Shown piece by piece: positions 40,674-54,085 of a stretch of DNA of 64,000 nt. Every line of letters starts with the position of its first letter. The stretch's first letter is position 1. Location: contig JAGUCH010000006.1 of NCBI GenBank assembly GCA_019096065.1, positions 5,166,001 to 5,230,000 on the forward strand, written 5' to 3'. Source of the DNA: Paracyclopina nana (Eukaryota; Arthropoda; Copepoda; Cyclopoida; Cyclopettidae). The notes under the pieces were generated by a model, which was not told where the DNA came from, made no database searches, and saw nothing but the letters and a program-made list of their open reading frames with translations. Position numbers and translations under genes: made by a program.

Positions 40674-41651
40674 TTAGCTATCATAATATTGAAGACCCGT
40701 TGGTGGTTTCGGCATTTGCCTTTGATTCTTTTTCCTTTGAGACTTGATTGTGAAAATGAGTCTGAGGGGCTGATTAATGGCTAAAACTGTGTACAGAACA
40801 CCCGAAGTGAGCTGCGCTGACATTGAGGCCGGTAAAATTGAAATCATAGGAATGATCACAAATCCAGACAATAGGGAAATTGTGTTCATAAATGAAGATA
40901 TCAATGGGACAGAGTTGCTCAATTCATCGTCCACACTTGGCCTTTGGGATCTGGATGTCGACCAAGCTATCATCTCCAATGGCCGAGTTTGGTTGTATCT
41001 TTTGATGAATTTAGCCAAAGCCAAGTCGAACGAAATTGAAACTACTGCGAAAATCACCCAAATGGACCAAATCAACGAAAACATGGCGAATGATTTGGGC
41101 GTTTTGTCACACTTAAAAGTGAAATGGGAAATGTGAGACCCATTAAACATGCTAAAACCTAACACTGATAACTCAAACAATCCAATGGCTCCCAATGACA
41201 AACCTAAGAAATTGGTGTCATGAAAAATAATTTCTATCATTAAAAAGAATGTTGAACTTACGTGAATAATTTTTTATTTTGTCATGACGAACCACTCTTT
41301 GGTTTCCAGTTTGCTTGGCCATGTAGTACCTTGTAATAGCTAGCAGCATATTAATGCCCGTTATGAAATTAACGGTGACAGGGTAGGTGTCGATAGCAAT
41401 AACGCAGAAAAAGGTTTCAAATTGGTCAGAATTTGGCACAAGCTGCCTCAAAAGTACGTCAAACAAATAGCTGAGCTAGAGATGAAAAGGCAAATGCTTT
41501 CCATTTGAATTATTCTCTTGATATGCGCGGAAACTTTTAAGTATTTGCGAATGTAAATGAAACAGACAATGCTTGATATGATGCAAATTGGGCAAAACAA
41601 TTTTGGGACGAGGGGCAAATTCAAATTGAACAAACTTTGGTCCGAAGCCAT
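40674..41651 (-). CDS. Divergent seven-transmembrane receptor (GPCR-like), one apparent frameshift
   Basis: Two exons read on the minus strand: 41651-41262 and 41203-40674, split by a 58-nt intron (donor GTAAGT, acceptor TTTCTTAG). The product would be about 306 residues with seven hydrophobic segments. TM3 ends ITRYYMA (a DRY-like position) and TM7 contains NQPLRLIF (an NPxxY-like position). The order and loop lengths suit a rhodopsin-class receptor, but I cannot name a ligand or subfamily. At 41450-41453 the minus strand has TTTT where five T would keep the frame. With four, TM2 runs into a stop. One extra base makes both the exon and the splice phase consistent. Either this is a sequencing error in a homopolymer or the gene is a young pseudogene. 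Confidence 0.6.
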
Positions 41652-43145
41652 TTTTAAGAGCTGCTCTTTCCAGTTTTCGAGTTGGATGAGGAGTGAATTG
41701 TTCTGATGAAATCTGTGAAGCTTTCTTTTTCTCTCTGGCTATCAAATAATTGAGGCCTTGGGAATTAAACCTACAATCACAAAAATTAGTTTGCTGATTT
41801 GGCATTTATGAAATGCACTCAAAGCAAACAAATCAAGAAACCACTAAATCAAAAAGTTGTAATTTGCTCATACGAATTCCCTATCATCAATAATGCTAGT
41901 ATATTTTCCTTAAAAGATAGGCTTGATGCTTCCAAAGGCCACTTATACTGAGTAAGCAGCCATAATACCTCAGTTTAGGAGTTAATCGCTACAAAAACAG
42001 TATGAAACTAGATATGTTTTATTCTTTCATGTGCGTGGTTAGATCCCAATTACATTTTTACCTTTTCCAGTTATTTTTTTGGTAAAGAATTTTTTGTTGA
42101 AGCAAAGTTGAAATAAGAGACTATAGAAATTTCAGATGTCCATTTAACTGATCAGAAATAAAAATGCTTTTGATGAGAGTGACCGCCTAAAGTTGAATCC
42201 GGATTTCAATTGCGATCCATTGTTATACAATGAAAAAAGCCTTTTTCCAGCAAATAATTAGTTCCATATCCAATTAGGTTTTATGTTCTTCCATAACTCA
42301 ACTTATCTACATGGAATATCTACAGCAAGTTTGATTACCAGTCAGTTTCACCAAACTGAATGTCAAAATATAGCAGCATTAAATCACCCATGCATAGCAT
42401 TAATGCAAATTGCTTTTTCACAAAGTTTTTGAAGCACTTACAACAATTGAAATATGTGTACTTTTTTGCGAAAATTGACCTGGCAAATTTGAAAAGAACA
42501 AACAAATGACACACTGAAGACAAAAATGTGTCACAAACCTAACGGGAAACTGAAAAGAAGCGAAGCCAGGAAGTTAGTATTTATCTGTGGATCTGGTTCA
42601 TTCTACTTGTAATGATTGCAACAAATGTAAAGTAAATTGAGCGTCAACGCGTCAAAGTTTTGTTACATTAAGAGTGCACCCAAATATTTGCAATTTTTTT
42701 CTTGCCAAATCAAATACCTTTTTTGCCACGAAGTTGGCTGGAAGCTTTGGGCGACAATTTTACGTCTATACATTCTCCTATTTTGGATGTGCCCATTTTT
42801 TGACAGGAAAGTGATCCAGCTTTTGGCCAAAAGAGCTCACATGCCATGACCAGGCTTTTTATTCAATGGTAACCCATCAAAATCCCGACCAGCCATTTTT
42901 CTACTCTCGCAAGAAAAAAAGGAAAAAGAGCGGCAGTTATTTTTTCAAAAATTGCAGTTTTTCAGTTGCATGTTTTTACGACTTATTTTACACCTGGTGG
43001 GAGCACAGAGCGTCCGGTCGGGCATGTTGAGATGCGTGGCTTAGCAAGAGCCGCTTTATAAAGGGTGCACAATGACGAACGATATTTGCATATCAATTGA
43101 GGAAACAGAACATAGTGCACCAGAGCCATTCCGGACCAAAAAAAT

Positions 43146-45154
43146 ATGAAGCTGCTCCACTCATTATTTGTTCTACTTTTTCAAGTTTACGTAAGCCCAC
43201 TTTAATCAAGAAACTAAAAATTACTTTTAACTTTTAATATTTTCCAGTGCATGAAATGTGATACCATTTTGGAGCAACTGAGCAAAGATGGCGGAGCCAA
43301 GAACTTTGTCGAACTGGTTTATTCATCAGGGTTAAACGCAAGTTTTGAAGGTGAAGGCCCTTTGACGCTATTTGTGCCCATTGACGAAGCTTTCACCAAA
43401 TTGCCCCAAGAATTAGTGGCCAATTTGACCTCAGATCCGGATTTGGTGCGAAGGCTCCTATTGAGCCACCTCGTGTCTTCTGGACAAAAGTTGGACATAA
43501 GCAGCCTCAATCAGGAAGATTTATTGCTCCAAAATGCTCTAGGCACCAATCTGAGGGTGAATGTTTACCTTAAAAGCAAATTTTATGAGGTAATTATACC
43601 ATTGTTTGTTGTCACTCTTGGATTTGGAGACATATTTAATTCAGCATGAAAATGCAAAATTTGAGGCAATTACCATGATCACTTTGCTTGACTGGTTATG
43701 GACAAAGCATAACACACGACTTCATTAAAAGCCAATTATTTCTGCTGTTTCTCGTGAATCTTTGATTTTGGTAAACAAAAGAAAAACAATCCAGCTCAAT
43801 GTTAATTGATTTTGAATTTCGCGCTCTTTTTCTCCCAGCTAACCTTTAGAGAGATATTTTAATTTTCCAGGGATTTGTTACCGTGAATGGGAAAAGCGTG
43901 AACAAAGCTGACTTGCAGGCTGACAACGGAATCATTCATTTTGTCACAGATGTGATCTTCCCCGAGGTCGTGGAGGACATTCCCGCCAAATTGGCCTCTG
44001 ATGGACGGTTCACCACGCTCCTAACGGCTATTGAAATGGCTGGCCTTGGTGATATGCTGACCAAAAGTAAGCAAAGGCCAACAATCTTTGGTTCTTACAA
44101 TCTTGCAGGAAAAAGATGGAACCTAATTTGGCAAAGTCTTTGAGGCTTATTTTCATTTTTGACAAGTTGACTTTTGTTCAGCTGACATCAGCTGCTAGCT
44201 TACCGGTCATGTAAGCAAAATTCTGGAAAGATTTTCCACATTTCCAGACTGAATAGTTGGTGGCTCTGTCATAAGAGAAACGTTTTTAGAAACTGCAAGT
44301 GCAGACTTGAGAAAAGAAAAGTTTTGCTTTTGCCTCAACTTGTCACGGCATTTTGCAGTGTCATGCTTGCACCAAGCACTGTGAGATTTTTATGCACACA
44401 AAAAGTGCATTTTTATTAATGATCTCCAGTCTAAAAATCGCCATGAAAGCACTTTATTTCAGGAAAGTTTGTGCACTGCAAAAAAGTTGCAACAGAGATG
44501 CAGGCCATGAAGTATTTATAGAATATCAGTCATTTTTTGTCTGCTTTTCTGTTTTGCACAAACTTTTCTCAGTGTTTATGAAGTACCATTGTTCTCTTTG
44601 CGTAACTTGTTTATACCGAACAATTATTAAAGTTTTTACGACCCATGAAATAATCCGTTCCAAATGCACAGGAACTAAATAGGATTTGCGGAAAATTACA
44701 CTCCTTAAAAGCACTGCATTTCTAGAGAAGCACTGAGATGGACATTACTCAAAAGAGATCTATCGGTAGTGGACTGTTCTCTTTTGGATTACGCAATAAT
44801 AGAAAAGAGCTACCAGATTTAATCTTTATCTTTGCAGCTGGCCCTTTTACTTTATTTGCGCCATCAGATGAAGCCTTTGGCCGCATTCCAAAGGAAACCT
44901 TAAAGGACATTTTAGAGGACAAGGACATTCTAGCTCCCATTTTGATGAGGCATGTCATTCCGTCCGCAACACTTCATGCTAAGGGGATCTCGTGGCAAGA
45001 GCATGACACAGTGGATGGCCAGAGAATTGCCACCCAGGTTTTCAAAAATGGCGTAATTAAAGTGGCAGCAAGTGTGGATAGCTCTGCATTTGTGATCGAG
45101 TCTGACCTATTGGCCACTAATGGAGTCATCCATGTCATTGATGCTGTCATCTAG
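43146..45154 (+). CDS. Secreted protein with two fasciclin (FAS1) domains
   Basis: Exons: 43146-43190, 43248-43589, 43871-44066 and 44838-45154. All have GT-AG borders and matching phases, giving 299 residues. Exon 1 is a signal peptide (MKLLHSLFVLLFQVY). The first FAS1 domain spans about residues 16-165, with TLFVPIDEAFTKLP (H1) and NGIIHFVTDVIFP (H2). The second runs from about 170 to the end, with FTLFAPSDEAFGRIP and NGVIHVIDAVI. FAS1 proteins act in cell adhesion and extracellular matrix. There is no C-terminal hydrophobic tail, so it is probably free rather than GPI-anchored. N-glycosylation sites (NAS, NLT) are present. Many relatives have four FAS1 domains, so this is a short member. 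Confidence 0.92.
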
Positions 45155-45182
45155 CCTATTCCACCCGAAAGAAATGAGCTCC

Positions 45183-45188
45183 AATAAA
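45183..45188 (+). promoter_or_regulatory. Polyadenylation signal of the FAS1 gene
   Basis: AATAAA lies 29 nt after the stop codon. Confidence 0.7.
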
Positions 45189-45646
45189 AAGACTGAAAAA
45201 CACAATTTTTGGCTTTTTGGACACATCTCCTGAAGGAATTAGTTTGTGACAAAGGATAACTGGATGTGTTGTTGATGTTTGTTTGCTCTCATTGCCAATT
45301 GGGTCAGAAAAATTGCAGAATTTTGCTCATATGTATTCAACAACGAGGAAAAGGGTGTTTGCTGTTTTGTGGCACAGCACTGAATAAAATGGGTCATAAA
45401 CCTTGCTGCTCTCACACTTTGTGAGCTTTAAGCCAAGGCCTCTTTGGGCCCGCAAATCTGGCCACTTAAGGCTAGGATTTGTATAGTCTAGACTTTATAG
45501 CAGGAACACATCTGAAGAAGCAAAAAGTTTGAAGGACATCGCGCATTTTAAGATGTAAAACTACTTTTTGAGCCCAAAGTCCATCGAGTTTTTGGTTAGT
45601 GAAATTAAATCTCAGAATAAGAAAACCAATCAGGAGCTAAGACTTT

Positions 45647-45817
45647 AGGGCGTTCTCATATTGCGTTTTAGTTTAACCAAAACTGATACTGGTTAGACCA
45701 AACTGACTTTTGTCCGGACAAAAGTCAGAATTCGTGTAGTGTTTAGTTTAACCAGAATCAGCGTGGTTTAACTAAAATCAGTTTTGGTTAGACCAAACTG
45801 CGATATGAGAACGCCCT
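45647..45817. mobile_element. 171-bp palindromic MITE-like element
   Basis: The ends AGGGCGTTCTCATAT and ATATGAGAACGCCCT are inverted copies, and the similarity continues about 40 bp inward with few mismatches. Repeated motifs with GTTTAACCA and GGTTAGACC fill the arms. At its centre is a perfect 26-bp palindrome (45703-45728, core TGTCCGGACA). No ORF is present. Confidence 0.7.
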
Positions 45818-48800
45818 TTTTTTATCAAAGCGTACTCACCGTAATGTTTGCAGCAATTTTTTTACAGCAAAACCCAAAACAGCGCTTACAATTTGTTTCT
45901 CTTGTCTCTCACTTTTTAGAGGATTCGTGGCACCTCGTTATTTTCAATTGGCTATTGTTTGCTTTGTCTACTATAAGCAATTAAGGGATTATTTTTAGCT
46001 CAATCTTTTCACTGGTCCTGTAGCAGCCTCAAGTTAAGCCGACAACAAAGGGAGCTTGCAGCTACAGTTGTTAATTATGAACTTGTGCCAAAGTTATTAC
46101 AATTTCTACGCCATGAACCAATGAGGCCTCAATGCAAAATTGAAATTGGCAAAGTTTGAAGAATGAAAGAAAGGAAGCCATAACCCAATTCCGAGTAAAA
46201 TGTAACGCACACCGGTTATCTGACTGTGCCGTAGCCGTACCGGCATGACGTTGCCAAGCCAAGTGCCACTAACGTCAGCTGACAACGAAAACGAAAAATG
46301 CGAGCTTGGAGTTTTTATTCGGCAACCTTCACTTATAATAGGCGTGAGTCGCAATGAGTGCAGTTGCACTCGCGCGTAAACCCGCTATTATGAAGACAGT
46401 TAAACTAGTAGAAAAAACAGATCTGTGAAAGCTCAATCTCATTTGCTAAAAAGGGAATTTGATTTCTTGACGTACACTTCTTCGCTTAAAAGTATTTCAG
46501 GCATTTTTGGCGTTCTTTGACCGAATTTCTGCTAGGCTTTCTTAGTTTCATGCAAGAAACTGCCACGTTCTATCTCAACTTCAAAACGAAATTGCCTTAA
46601 AAATTCGACTCGTCTTGAAAAAGCTCCAACCTTCGTCCAGCGCGTGCCCGTAATTTTGAGCTGTTTCCTGTGTGCGCCACTCTTTATGTCAGTGTTTTTA
46701 ATCCTTTCCAATTCTGTGAATATTTCCCACCAAATTGAGTTGCTAACCTCAAGCACTTGAGCACGTGTGTGGCACCATTCTAAGTGAAAACCCTCCACTT
46801 TACTTTCAATTTTCGTACAACAAAGTGAATCACTGATGTAGACACACCAGCCATGTCAAATATCTAGATGCTAAGAAAGCAGCTTTTACATTTTACACTT
46901 TTCTGCACATTCTTGTAAAATGAGTGTTTTTGATGTGATATAGGGTAGTTGGGCTCAAGTAGGTAAATGAACCCATTTCAATGCCCTTTAAACTTTTATA
47001 AAATTAAGAAGATGAGAGTGGCATGGAGTTGTCCATTTTGGTAGATGGTAAACTTTATTCACAGCAACTACACCCGACTGGACAAAAAAACACTAGTCAA
47101 ATAAGGAGCAATTGATTTTTTCAATGAAAACACTGTTATTTACAAACTCTTTAATTATGCCCAGTTCATCTAATTCAGGGGGCTTTCTTAATTTATGTCT
47201 CAGCTGAATATACAAGTAGTTTAATTTTACGTCTGATTATTTGAGTCAAGGCTCAAGGCAAAGCTTAGTGCATTATAATAGGCTTATTTTGATTGAGCAA
47301 GGTGATTTTGCGTCCGATGGGGAACGAGCTTGCTTAGAACTAACAAGCTTTTAGGCTTTGCAAATCTATGCTAAGAGGATTTGCCCGACTTTCTTTCTGG
47401 ATGAAAAAGGCCCGAGACGAACTGCTCTCAAGCAACGAAAAAGGCTCTTCTTTTCCTCATTCCTTTTCAGTTCACAGCAGCTATGAGAAGAGTAAGCGTA
47501 AGCCCTTACTGCTTTTCTAACTTGTTGAAATGTATTCGGTTTTTAAAAAGCCAAAAAGTTCAGATAAAAATAATTGAAGTACAGACAACCTTGCCTACTA
47601 TAATAGTCATTAAAGGAGAAACTAGGGCTGATATTTAATAGTTGAGCTGTAAGATCACAACTGGCCTTTGGAGTGTATTTCCTCAAGGACTCTGGCTAGC
47701 TCTCAAGTGGAAACACACTATTATAAAAAGAGGAAAGAAGTTGTATAGAGCAATAAATAAAAAGTGTTCAGAAATTAGCACTTTTTTAGTAGTCCATGTA
47801 GAATATAAAGGCTTTATTAATAGCGATGCACTTGTTGCATTTAGAGGAGTAAACTTTGGAGTTCTGCTTCAGTAAGCCTCCTTTTCATAGAGAACTTCAA
47901 ACTTTTATTACTGCAAGACCTTGCGATGCTGTATTGGCAATAAACTAGAGACAAACTTTCTGCTGCTACTAAGCTGCAGTCTCATTAATTAGCGCAATAT
48001 GAGACCTGTTGTTGGGCTGTGGTGGTACTTATGTTGTTTACTAAAAGGAGCTCACAATAATTAGTTCATGATATCGAGAAAAGTTGCGAGAGGAGGGCAA
48101 AAATAGGAAAGTGTATTTTTCTTACGCAAAAGCCAAGTTACACCTTCAATAATGGGTGTAATTAACGAGGAGCTTTGTTAAGAAACCTAAATAGATGCAT
48201 CTCTCGTCAAAATATAGGACTCCTCTTTGAAGGGCGGATACGCCATAATAAAGCCTGACCAATTTCTGGTACATTTCACTGAAATACTTCTATCTGCAAA
48301 GAAAAGTTGGCCTCCCTCAAAGGATATGATTATTGAACTTTAACAAAAGATTGAGCCCTCCTTTGAAAGGATTTTATCTTCTCCTTAAGGAGGAAAATCT
48401 TTATTGACGACAAATGTCAAAAAGTGAATTTACCACCCAAAAGTGCTTTTAGGGGAAAAACTTTCCCCTCAATATTGTTTGAATATTGTGAAAAATGGAG
48501 AAAAAGTGCTCCTTTCAAAGAATTTATTGTCTAAATAATTAGCTTGAAAGAAGGGCGTTATAGGTGAATTTTCCTGGATTTTAAGGCGATTCCAAATCAT
48601 TGGCTTTCTATGGAGCTTTAGCCGGTCTTGTTAGCAGAGAAAGCCACGGTCTTCAAACGCAAACGGCCTTCTCAGTTGTTCAGCAGCCTCGAGAGAGACA
48701 TGAACTAAACCGAGGCTGATAGTGTCAAAGCTAATACAAAAGACTTTTTAACCACAGTTACTAATTCTGTATAGTGTCAGCCAACCGACTACAAAATGAG

Positions 48801-51800
48801 ATTAATCTACTGCTCGCCATCTTGCTTGCTTTTCCTAGGTGAGTTGAAAATTCAGGCTTTACTTTGGCCTCGTCATTTTGGTGACATTTTCATTATTTCT
48901 CCGCGTAACCTTCACGTAATCATATTGTATGCATCTGAATGACAAGCATTAGTGAAGCTTTCATGTATCTGCCCATGAATTAGTCAGCTTAGAAAATTGT
49001 TCCAAATGAACTAGAGCATTTGGCCACTTTTGCCCCTCGTTTTTCGTGATAAACGCAACAAAAACAGCCATTTCGAGTATCTTGTGATTTTCAGCTTTTT
49101 CCCTTACATTTATCACCTACTTAAGGTAAATTGCCTCTTCATCCTTCTATTATGTAAAATTAATAAAAACAACATAGCATGAATCGTCCATTTTTCATTT
49201 TGTGTCACCTTTTTCAGGCGCTGCTGCTGGGATTTTTAAATAACGCATGAAAAATTGAGTTGGATAATAGGGTGTAACAAATGGGTGAACCAGTGCGTAG
49301 CATGTGTTGTCAAGGGGGACTCAAAGTGGCCTTTTTCAAGAATAGATCCTACCTCATTTTTGTTGAGCAACGCCAAAATGCTCAATATAAAGATTCCTTT
49401 TGGAGGAATTCCTTATTATTGTTATTGGCCATGTGGGCAAGAGAGGTGTACTCAACAATTTATGTCATCTCTTACATATGTTGATTGCATCACTGCATTT
49501 CAAGTATACTTGGTGCAGTGTGCTTCCTTCTTTTTCGAATTTTTTATTCCCAAATGGATACGGTTTTTCTTGCCTTGGCATATCAAAGTCATTAGGTATG
49601 CTGATCACGAGCTTTTTCTTTTACCAGACGCGCGCGAGCTCACAGTGCGAAAAAATGCACCAAAAACTTGGGCTTGTCAATAAATTGGAAATAAGTTTGT
49701 CTTCAGTTTTTGCAAGCCTATAAATCTAAGGCTTTCTTTATATTGCATATTTTTGATGCCATGTGGTAAAAAGTGGGCAGATAGAAGTGAGCTGAGATTC
49801 ATAAATAGCTAAGGAGTACCTTTCCACACCAAATCTTTGATCTTTCCCAATGTTAGTTATTGAAGGGAGCATTGCTCAATATCCCCTTCAGTTTACTATA
49901 TGGTATAATTGCATAACCTGAGCCAGATATATTTCTAGCTGCATCCGTCAGAACTCTATTAAATAAAGCTTTCACTGCTTTTTAGGGCTTTCTGTTTTAT
50001 TGTTTTTCGCCTTTGAAACGATATGATGATATGCTGATTTTGAGGCAATTGTCGTTTCTTTTGTTGAATTTGGAACCGAAGCCAAAAGTCGTTCCTCAAA
50101 TGAGCCTCCTTTATGGGCTGAGGATGCAAACCTTGCACACATCCAACTTTTGGCTCCTTTCCATCAATAGATGTAAAATTATGACAATATCAAAATATAC
50201 TTCACCATTGATTCTCCATCATGAATACATCAACACTTCCTTAGCCACGCCTTTCATTGTTTCTTTTATGGTCTGCTTTCACTAAATAATTCTTGTTCAT
50301 GGGATTTTGTATTTCTTCTTCGGTAGCATTCCCAAATTGCAGTAGAACTAGCTTGGCAAAAGGAAGTTTAAGAATTTTCTAAAATTGACTGCAGCATTGA
50401 CAATTTGGCCTTTGGCCTTTAAAACTTTTGACCGAGTCTCCAGAGACTCAAAACCATAGAGACTTCATACCTACCTTCACCCATCATTGGCCTTTCATCA
50501 CAAGTGGAAGAAAAATATTAACTTTTATAGCTCATAATTCACAAATAAGAATAGCCATAAAAAGTTATTGTGATTTTGCATAATGCCAAAGTTTCCCTTT
50601 TAGCACTATGAGACAAAGCCCTTGAAATCTTGCTGGAAAGTTTGAGCTTGAAAAGTTCCATTCAAGTGATGTGTTTTTAATGAAAGTGATTTTTCCCCCA
50701 CCAACAATCTGAGGCAGAAAGAGTTTTTGCAAGAAGCATCAGAATGTCAACAACTTTGGTGATCTTTCACTGTACAACAATAATGCTAGCACTATATACA
50801 CACAGGAAGGAGAAAAACTTTTCAAAGTGGTACTGTAAACTTTTCCAACCTACAGAAGGCCTAAAAAGGCCTTTTTCTACATTTCATTAGCAAAAAAGCA
50901 ACAAATTACCATGCTAACAACTATTAGAATTCTGCCCCTATTTTTGTTGGTGATTCCAATTCTGTGAGGTTAGAGTGAAAAAGTCTCTAGGAATTGGAAG
51001 TAAGCCTGGGAAGATCAAAAGGAATAAATGTAAGGAGAGTAGTAATATGCTGTACACTGATCCAACTTGTTTAACTATAAAAGGATAGGCAAGTTTTACA
51101 AGGCCAAGGCCAGGGCATCATCATGGCCTTTGGAAAACGCTGCTGTCTAGGCTTATCTCCAAAAGCCTTTCTTCCTGACTGAGACACCAAAATACACACA
51201 CAACTGAAATGTCATTGGAGCTGTACGTATGATACTATTTCAACAAAGAAATCCCATCGGGTTTTTATTATCATGAAGGAGCTACAGAACACGAATGCTT
51301 TACTTAAAAAACAGCCTCGTTTTGGCCTTTTTCTTGAAAGCCAATGAAGTGGTAAAATACACTAATGGGAAATGCCATTGCATGAATGCTGTAATATCTC
51401 ACTCGATACTAAGTAAACAAAAGGCCTCGATGCGCACTTTTTGAGGCCTGGCTCAAAAGAAAAGCTGGTAAGAGGTAGGCCTTGAGGAGAAGAAAAATGC
51501 TAGCCTTTTGTCCACTATGACAGCATCAAATGACCATAGGATGTGTACAGTATACCTGGTATACCAGCACATTATATTGAGCAAATTCCCAAATAATTGG
51601 AGCACATTGAGCATGAAAGTAGACGTCTATCTTGGCATTAGTATACTCACACTGGACAAAAATGGCAAGACAAACAAACAAAGAATGGAGTATATAGTAA
51701 ATTCATAGAAGTAAAACAGTTCAATTTGCATAAGCAATAAATAGATACAAAGTACGAGGGGAAAGAAATCATTTGTATAAAAGTGTCACCCTGGGCCAAA

Positions 51801-53285
51801 GCAAGCATTTGTATCACAAAAAGGCAGTTGCTGTCAAAAAGTGGCCCCATCTGGGCTTTTCTCGTGAAATTAATGATGTAAAGTATGGCTGTACTGGTTA
51901 ATCGATGTCATGGTTACATGAACTCGATAGGAAGCATCTTTAAAAGCTGCCATTTCCTTACAGGGCAGTATACTGCACGTACTATTTCCATGTACTTTTC
52001 AGCTGTACGCAGTCGTGCCAATAATACAAAAATTGGATTAAAAATGACGTTCGTTCCTCTTGACCACAAATTGCCCTAGATAAGAGCCTCACTTTTCGAG
52101 ATCACAAAAGGAAGGTCCAAATTGGAAAATGGTATATAAAGTTTACCATGGATACCAAATGATATACTATCCATACAATATTTCAATTCCATCTTGAATG
52201 AATTTTCTTAAAATGAGATTTCTGAAGGAAATGATGTACCTTAGTGAGTTATTCCTATTACTGTGTAGAATGAAGGGTCAAAGCATTCTAAAGGCACTTG
52301 TCTAATGCTATACAAACATAACAGATTGTTGACCCAGAAAGAAAAGAGGGAAGACAACTCTACTAACCCAGAGAGGTTTGCATACCTTCTTGGCCTCTTG
52401 GTTTGCTCACAGGATCATTGAGGGAAAAAGTGGCAAAAATAGTCCACATTTGGAAGCACACTTCCTGGCCACGTAAAATCTGGCACAAAATAGCAAAAAA
52501 GGGGTGAATCTTGAGGCAAAAACTTTTCAGGTCAATTTAGGCTGGAGTGAGAGAGGGTGGTAAATTACATGCACTTGTATAGCATATACTAGGGTATAAT
52601 ATGCCACCCATAATGGAGTACACACGTGAAAGAATACAGTTCTTTTGTCAGCAGGTTGCCAATATTGGCCAAAAATGAATGAGTGATGAGGGGCAGCAAA
52701 TAGTACGTCTATATATGAAAGCAGTTGGTAGCAATTTGGGGCCAATGTGGTAAGCAAATAACCTGATTTCTAACTGATGTTTTTGAATCAAAATTACATT
52801 TGGCAAGCACTTGTGTGTGTGCTACTTTTATCAGAGCATACCAAATGTATTCTTTGACTGCTGCTATTCTTATTGAGGTGGGCAGACAATTTTCTTCCTG
52901 TTTTTTGTGAAAGGCCTTCGCAGATCACACTCCAGGAAAAAGAAAGGCTCCCCACTGTGCATCCTGATCACTTCCCTTGGTCCTGATATGATCTGATCTG
53001 TGCCATAGTCAGGGGGAAATGCAATCTCGTGCTCCAAATTACTACCACAATTGCTGGTCTTTTATTAAAGGAAACTTGCAGATACTACATAATGCATGCA
53101 TATTAATGGCTTTTTTGCACCATTACATTTGATCCTCAAAAAGATTACATTTTTTTCCCTTTTGGCTCATAAATCTTTGCTTCTCTTTTTTTCACCAATT
53201 GCTATCAGATGTTACCCTTCATTCTCAGAGAGAAAAATGTATGAATGTATCCACATGAAGACATTAAAAATGTCTGTATTTTATT
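45818..53285. other. Gene-poor stretch
   Basis: The sequence is AT-rich with no convincing gene. A GC/CpG-richer patch lies at about 46200-46375. The frames at 49255-49723 lack domains and splice support. A candidate signal-peptide exon is listed separately. Confidence 0.5.
48796..48838 (+). CDS. Possible signal-peptide first exon, product unknown
   Basis: ATG AGA TTA begins MRLIYCSPSCLLFL and ends at a consensus donor (CTAG, then GTGAGT), phase 1. The leader upstream is free of ATG for a short distance. I find no certain downstream exon in this window. It is weak without transcript data. Confidence 0.22.
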
Positions 53286-53312
53286 GGAGGGCGGGCCGAA
53301 GGCCCGCCCTCC
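53286..53312. repeat. GC-rich perfect hairpin
   Basis: GGAGGGCGGGCC, a GAA loop, and GGCCCGCCCTCC form a 12-bp perfect stem in AT-rich DNA. Related hairpins or half-arms recur at 53845-53856, 54097-54120, 54205-54231, 54243-54256 and 57784-57795, which suggests they are termini or parts of a repeat family. Confidence 0.8.
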
Positions 53313-53378
53313 ACATTTCGCTGTGACCTATGTCGCTCCCCCGTTTGACACAGGAAACTGCACCAGGAAACTGCACAA

Positions 53379-53620
53379 GGATATCGACCAGGAAGTAAAT
53401 TCTAGTCTAGAAAAAGACAGAAAAATGTTTGCCTCTTACGGGGTTTGAACCAGGGTCAGACAGTATGGCAATCGGACACTCTGTCACTGAGCCATCTTAA
53501 CATCACACAAAACGTACAACTTTTGAGCAATTTAATTCAAAGAAAATGTTGAACAACATTTTGGGATTGCCCCAACACCTAGCAAATTAAAATCATATGC
53601 TATGGCCACATTCAGCCCAG
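53379..53620 (-). mobile_element. tRNA-derived SINE copy A
   Basis: On the minus strand 53497-53432 reads as a tRNA-like head with A-box TGGCTCAGTGACAGAG and B-box GGTTCAAACCC. A shared body with GATATCGACCAGGAA lies beyond it. The second copy is about 480 bp to the right. Confidence 0.6.
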
Positions 53621-53857
53621 TCACTGGGCTGAATGCAACAGTGTTTGTTTTTCCATAGAGGGCATTTGAAAATTTGTCCCTCAAAAACTCAAATTGCAGT
53701 GCTTTCAAAAAAGTGACTGAAGCATATTATTGAGAGTTGGCAAAAGGTTTGCCCCCTCTCAATTTTTTTGTTTCTCAATTCAAAAAATTATTTTCACAGA
53801 ATTATATTTATTATGTCAGAAGCCCTTCCATAGCATTGGTTTTTGGAGGGCGGGCCG

Positions 53858-54085
53858 AGATATCGACCAGGAATTAAATTGTTATCCAGAAAAAAACAAA
53901 AAAATTATTGCCTCTTCCGGGATTTGAACCTAGGTCGGACTGCATTGCAATCTGAAACTCTGTCACTGAGCTATCAGAGCACCAATTCTTTGCATTATGA
54001 TTGAAATATAAAGTTGAGCAAATGTTTAGGATTGCCCTTACACCAAACAAATTATGTTGACCACATTCAACAATATTCAGGCAAT
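53858..54085 (-). mobile_element. tRNA-derived SINE copy B
   Basis: The tRNA-like head (53975-53911, minus) has A-box TAGCTCAGTGACAGAG and B-box GGTTCAAATCCC. It is clearly diverged from copy A but collinear with it over more than 200 bp, including the GATATCGACCAGGAA end. Confidence 0.6.

Noticed and set aside
49255-49723. Overlapping plus-strand frames up to 142 codons
   Set aside because: They are mutually overlapping in different frames, rich in aromatic and Cys codons typical of AT-rich noise, without splice sites or domains.
53432-53497. A possible functional tRNA gene on the minus strand
   Set aside because: The acceptor stem does not pair and a diverged copy with the same 3' body exists at 53911-53975, so it is a SINE head.
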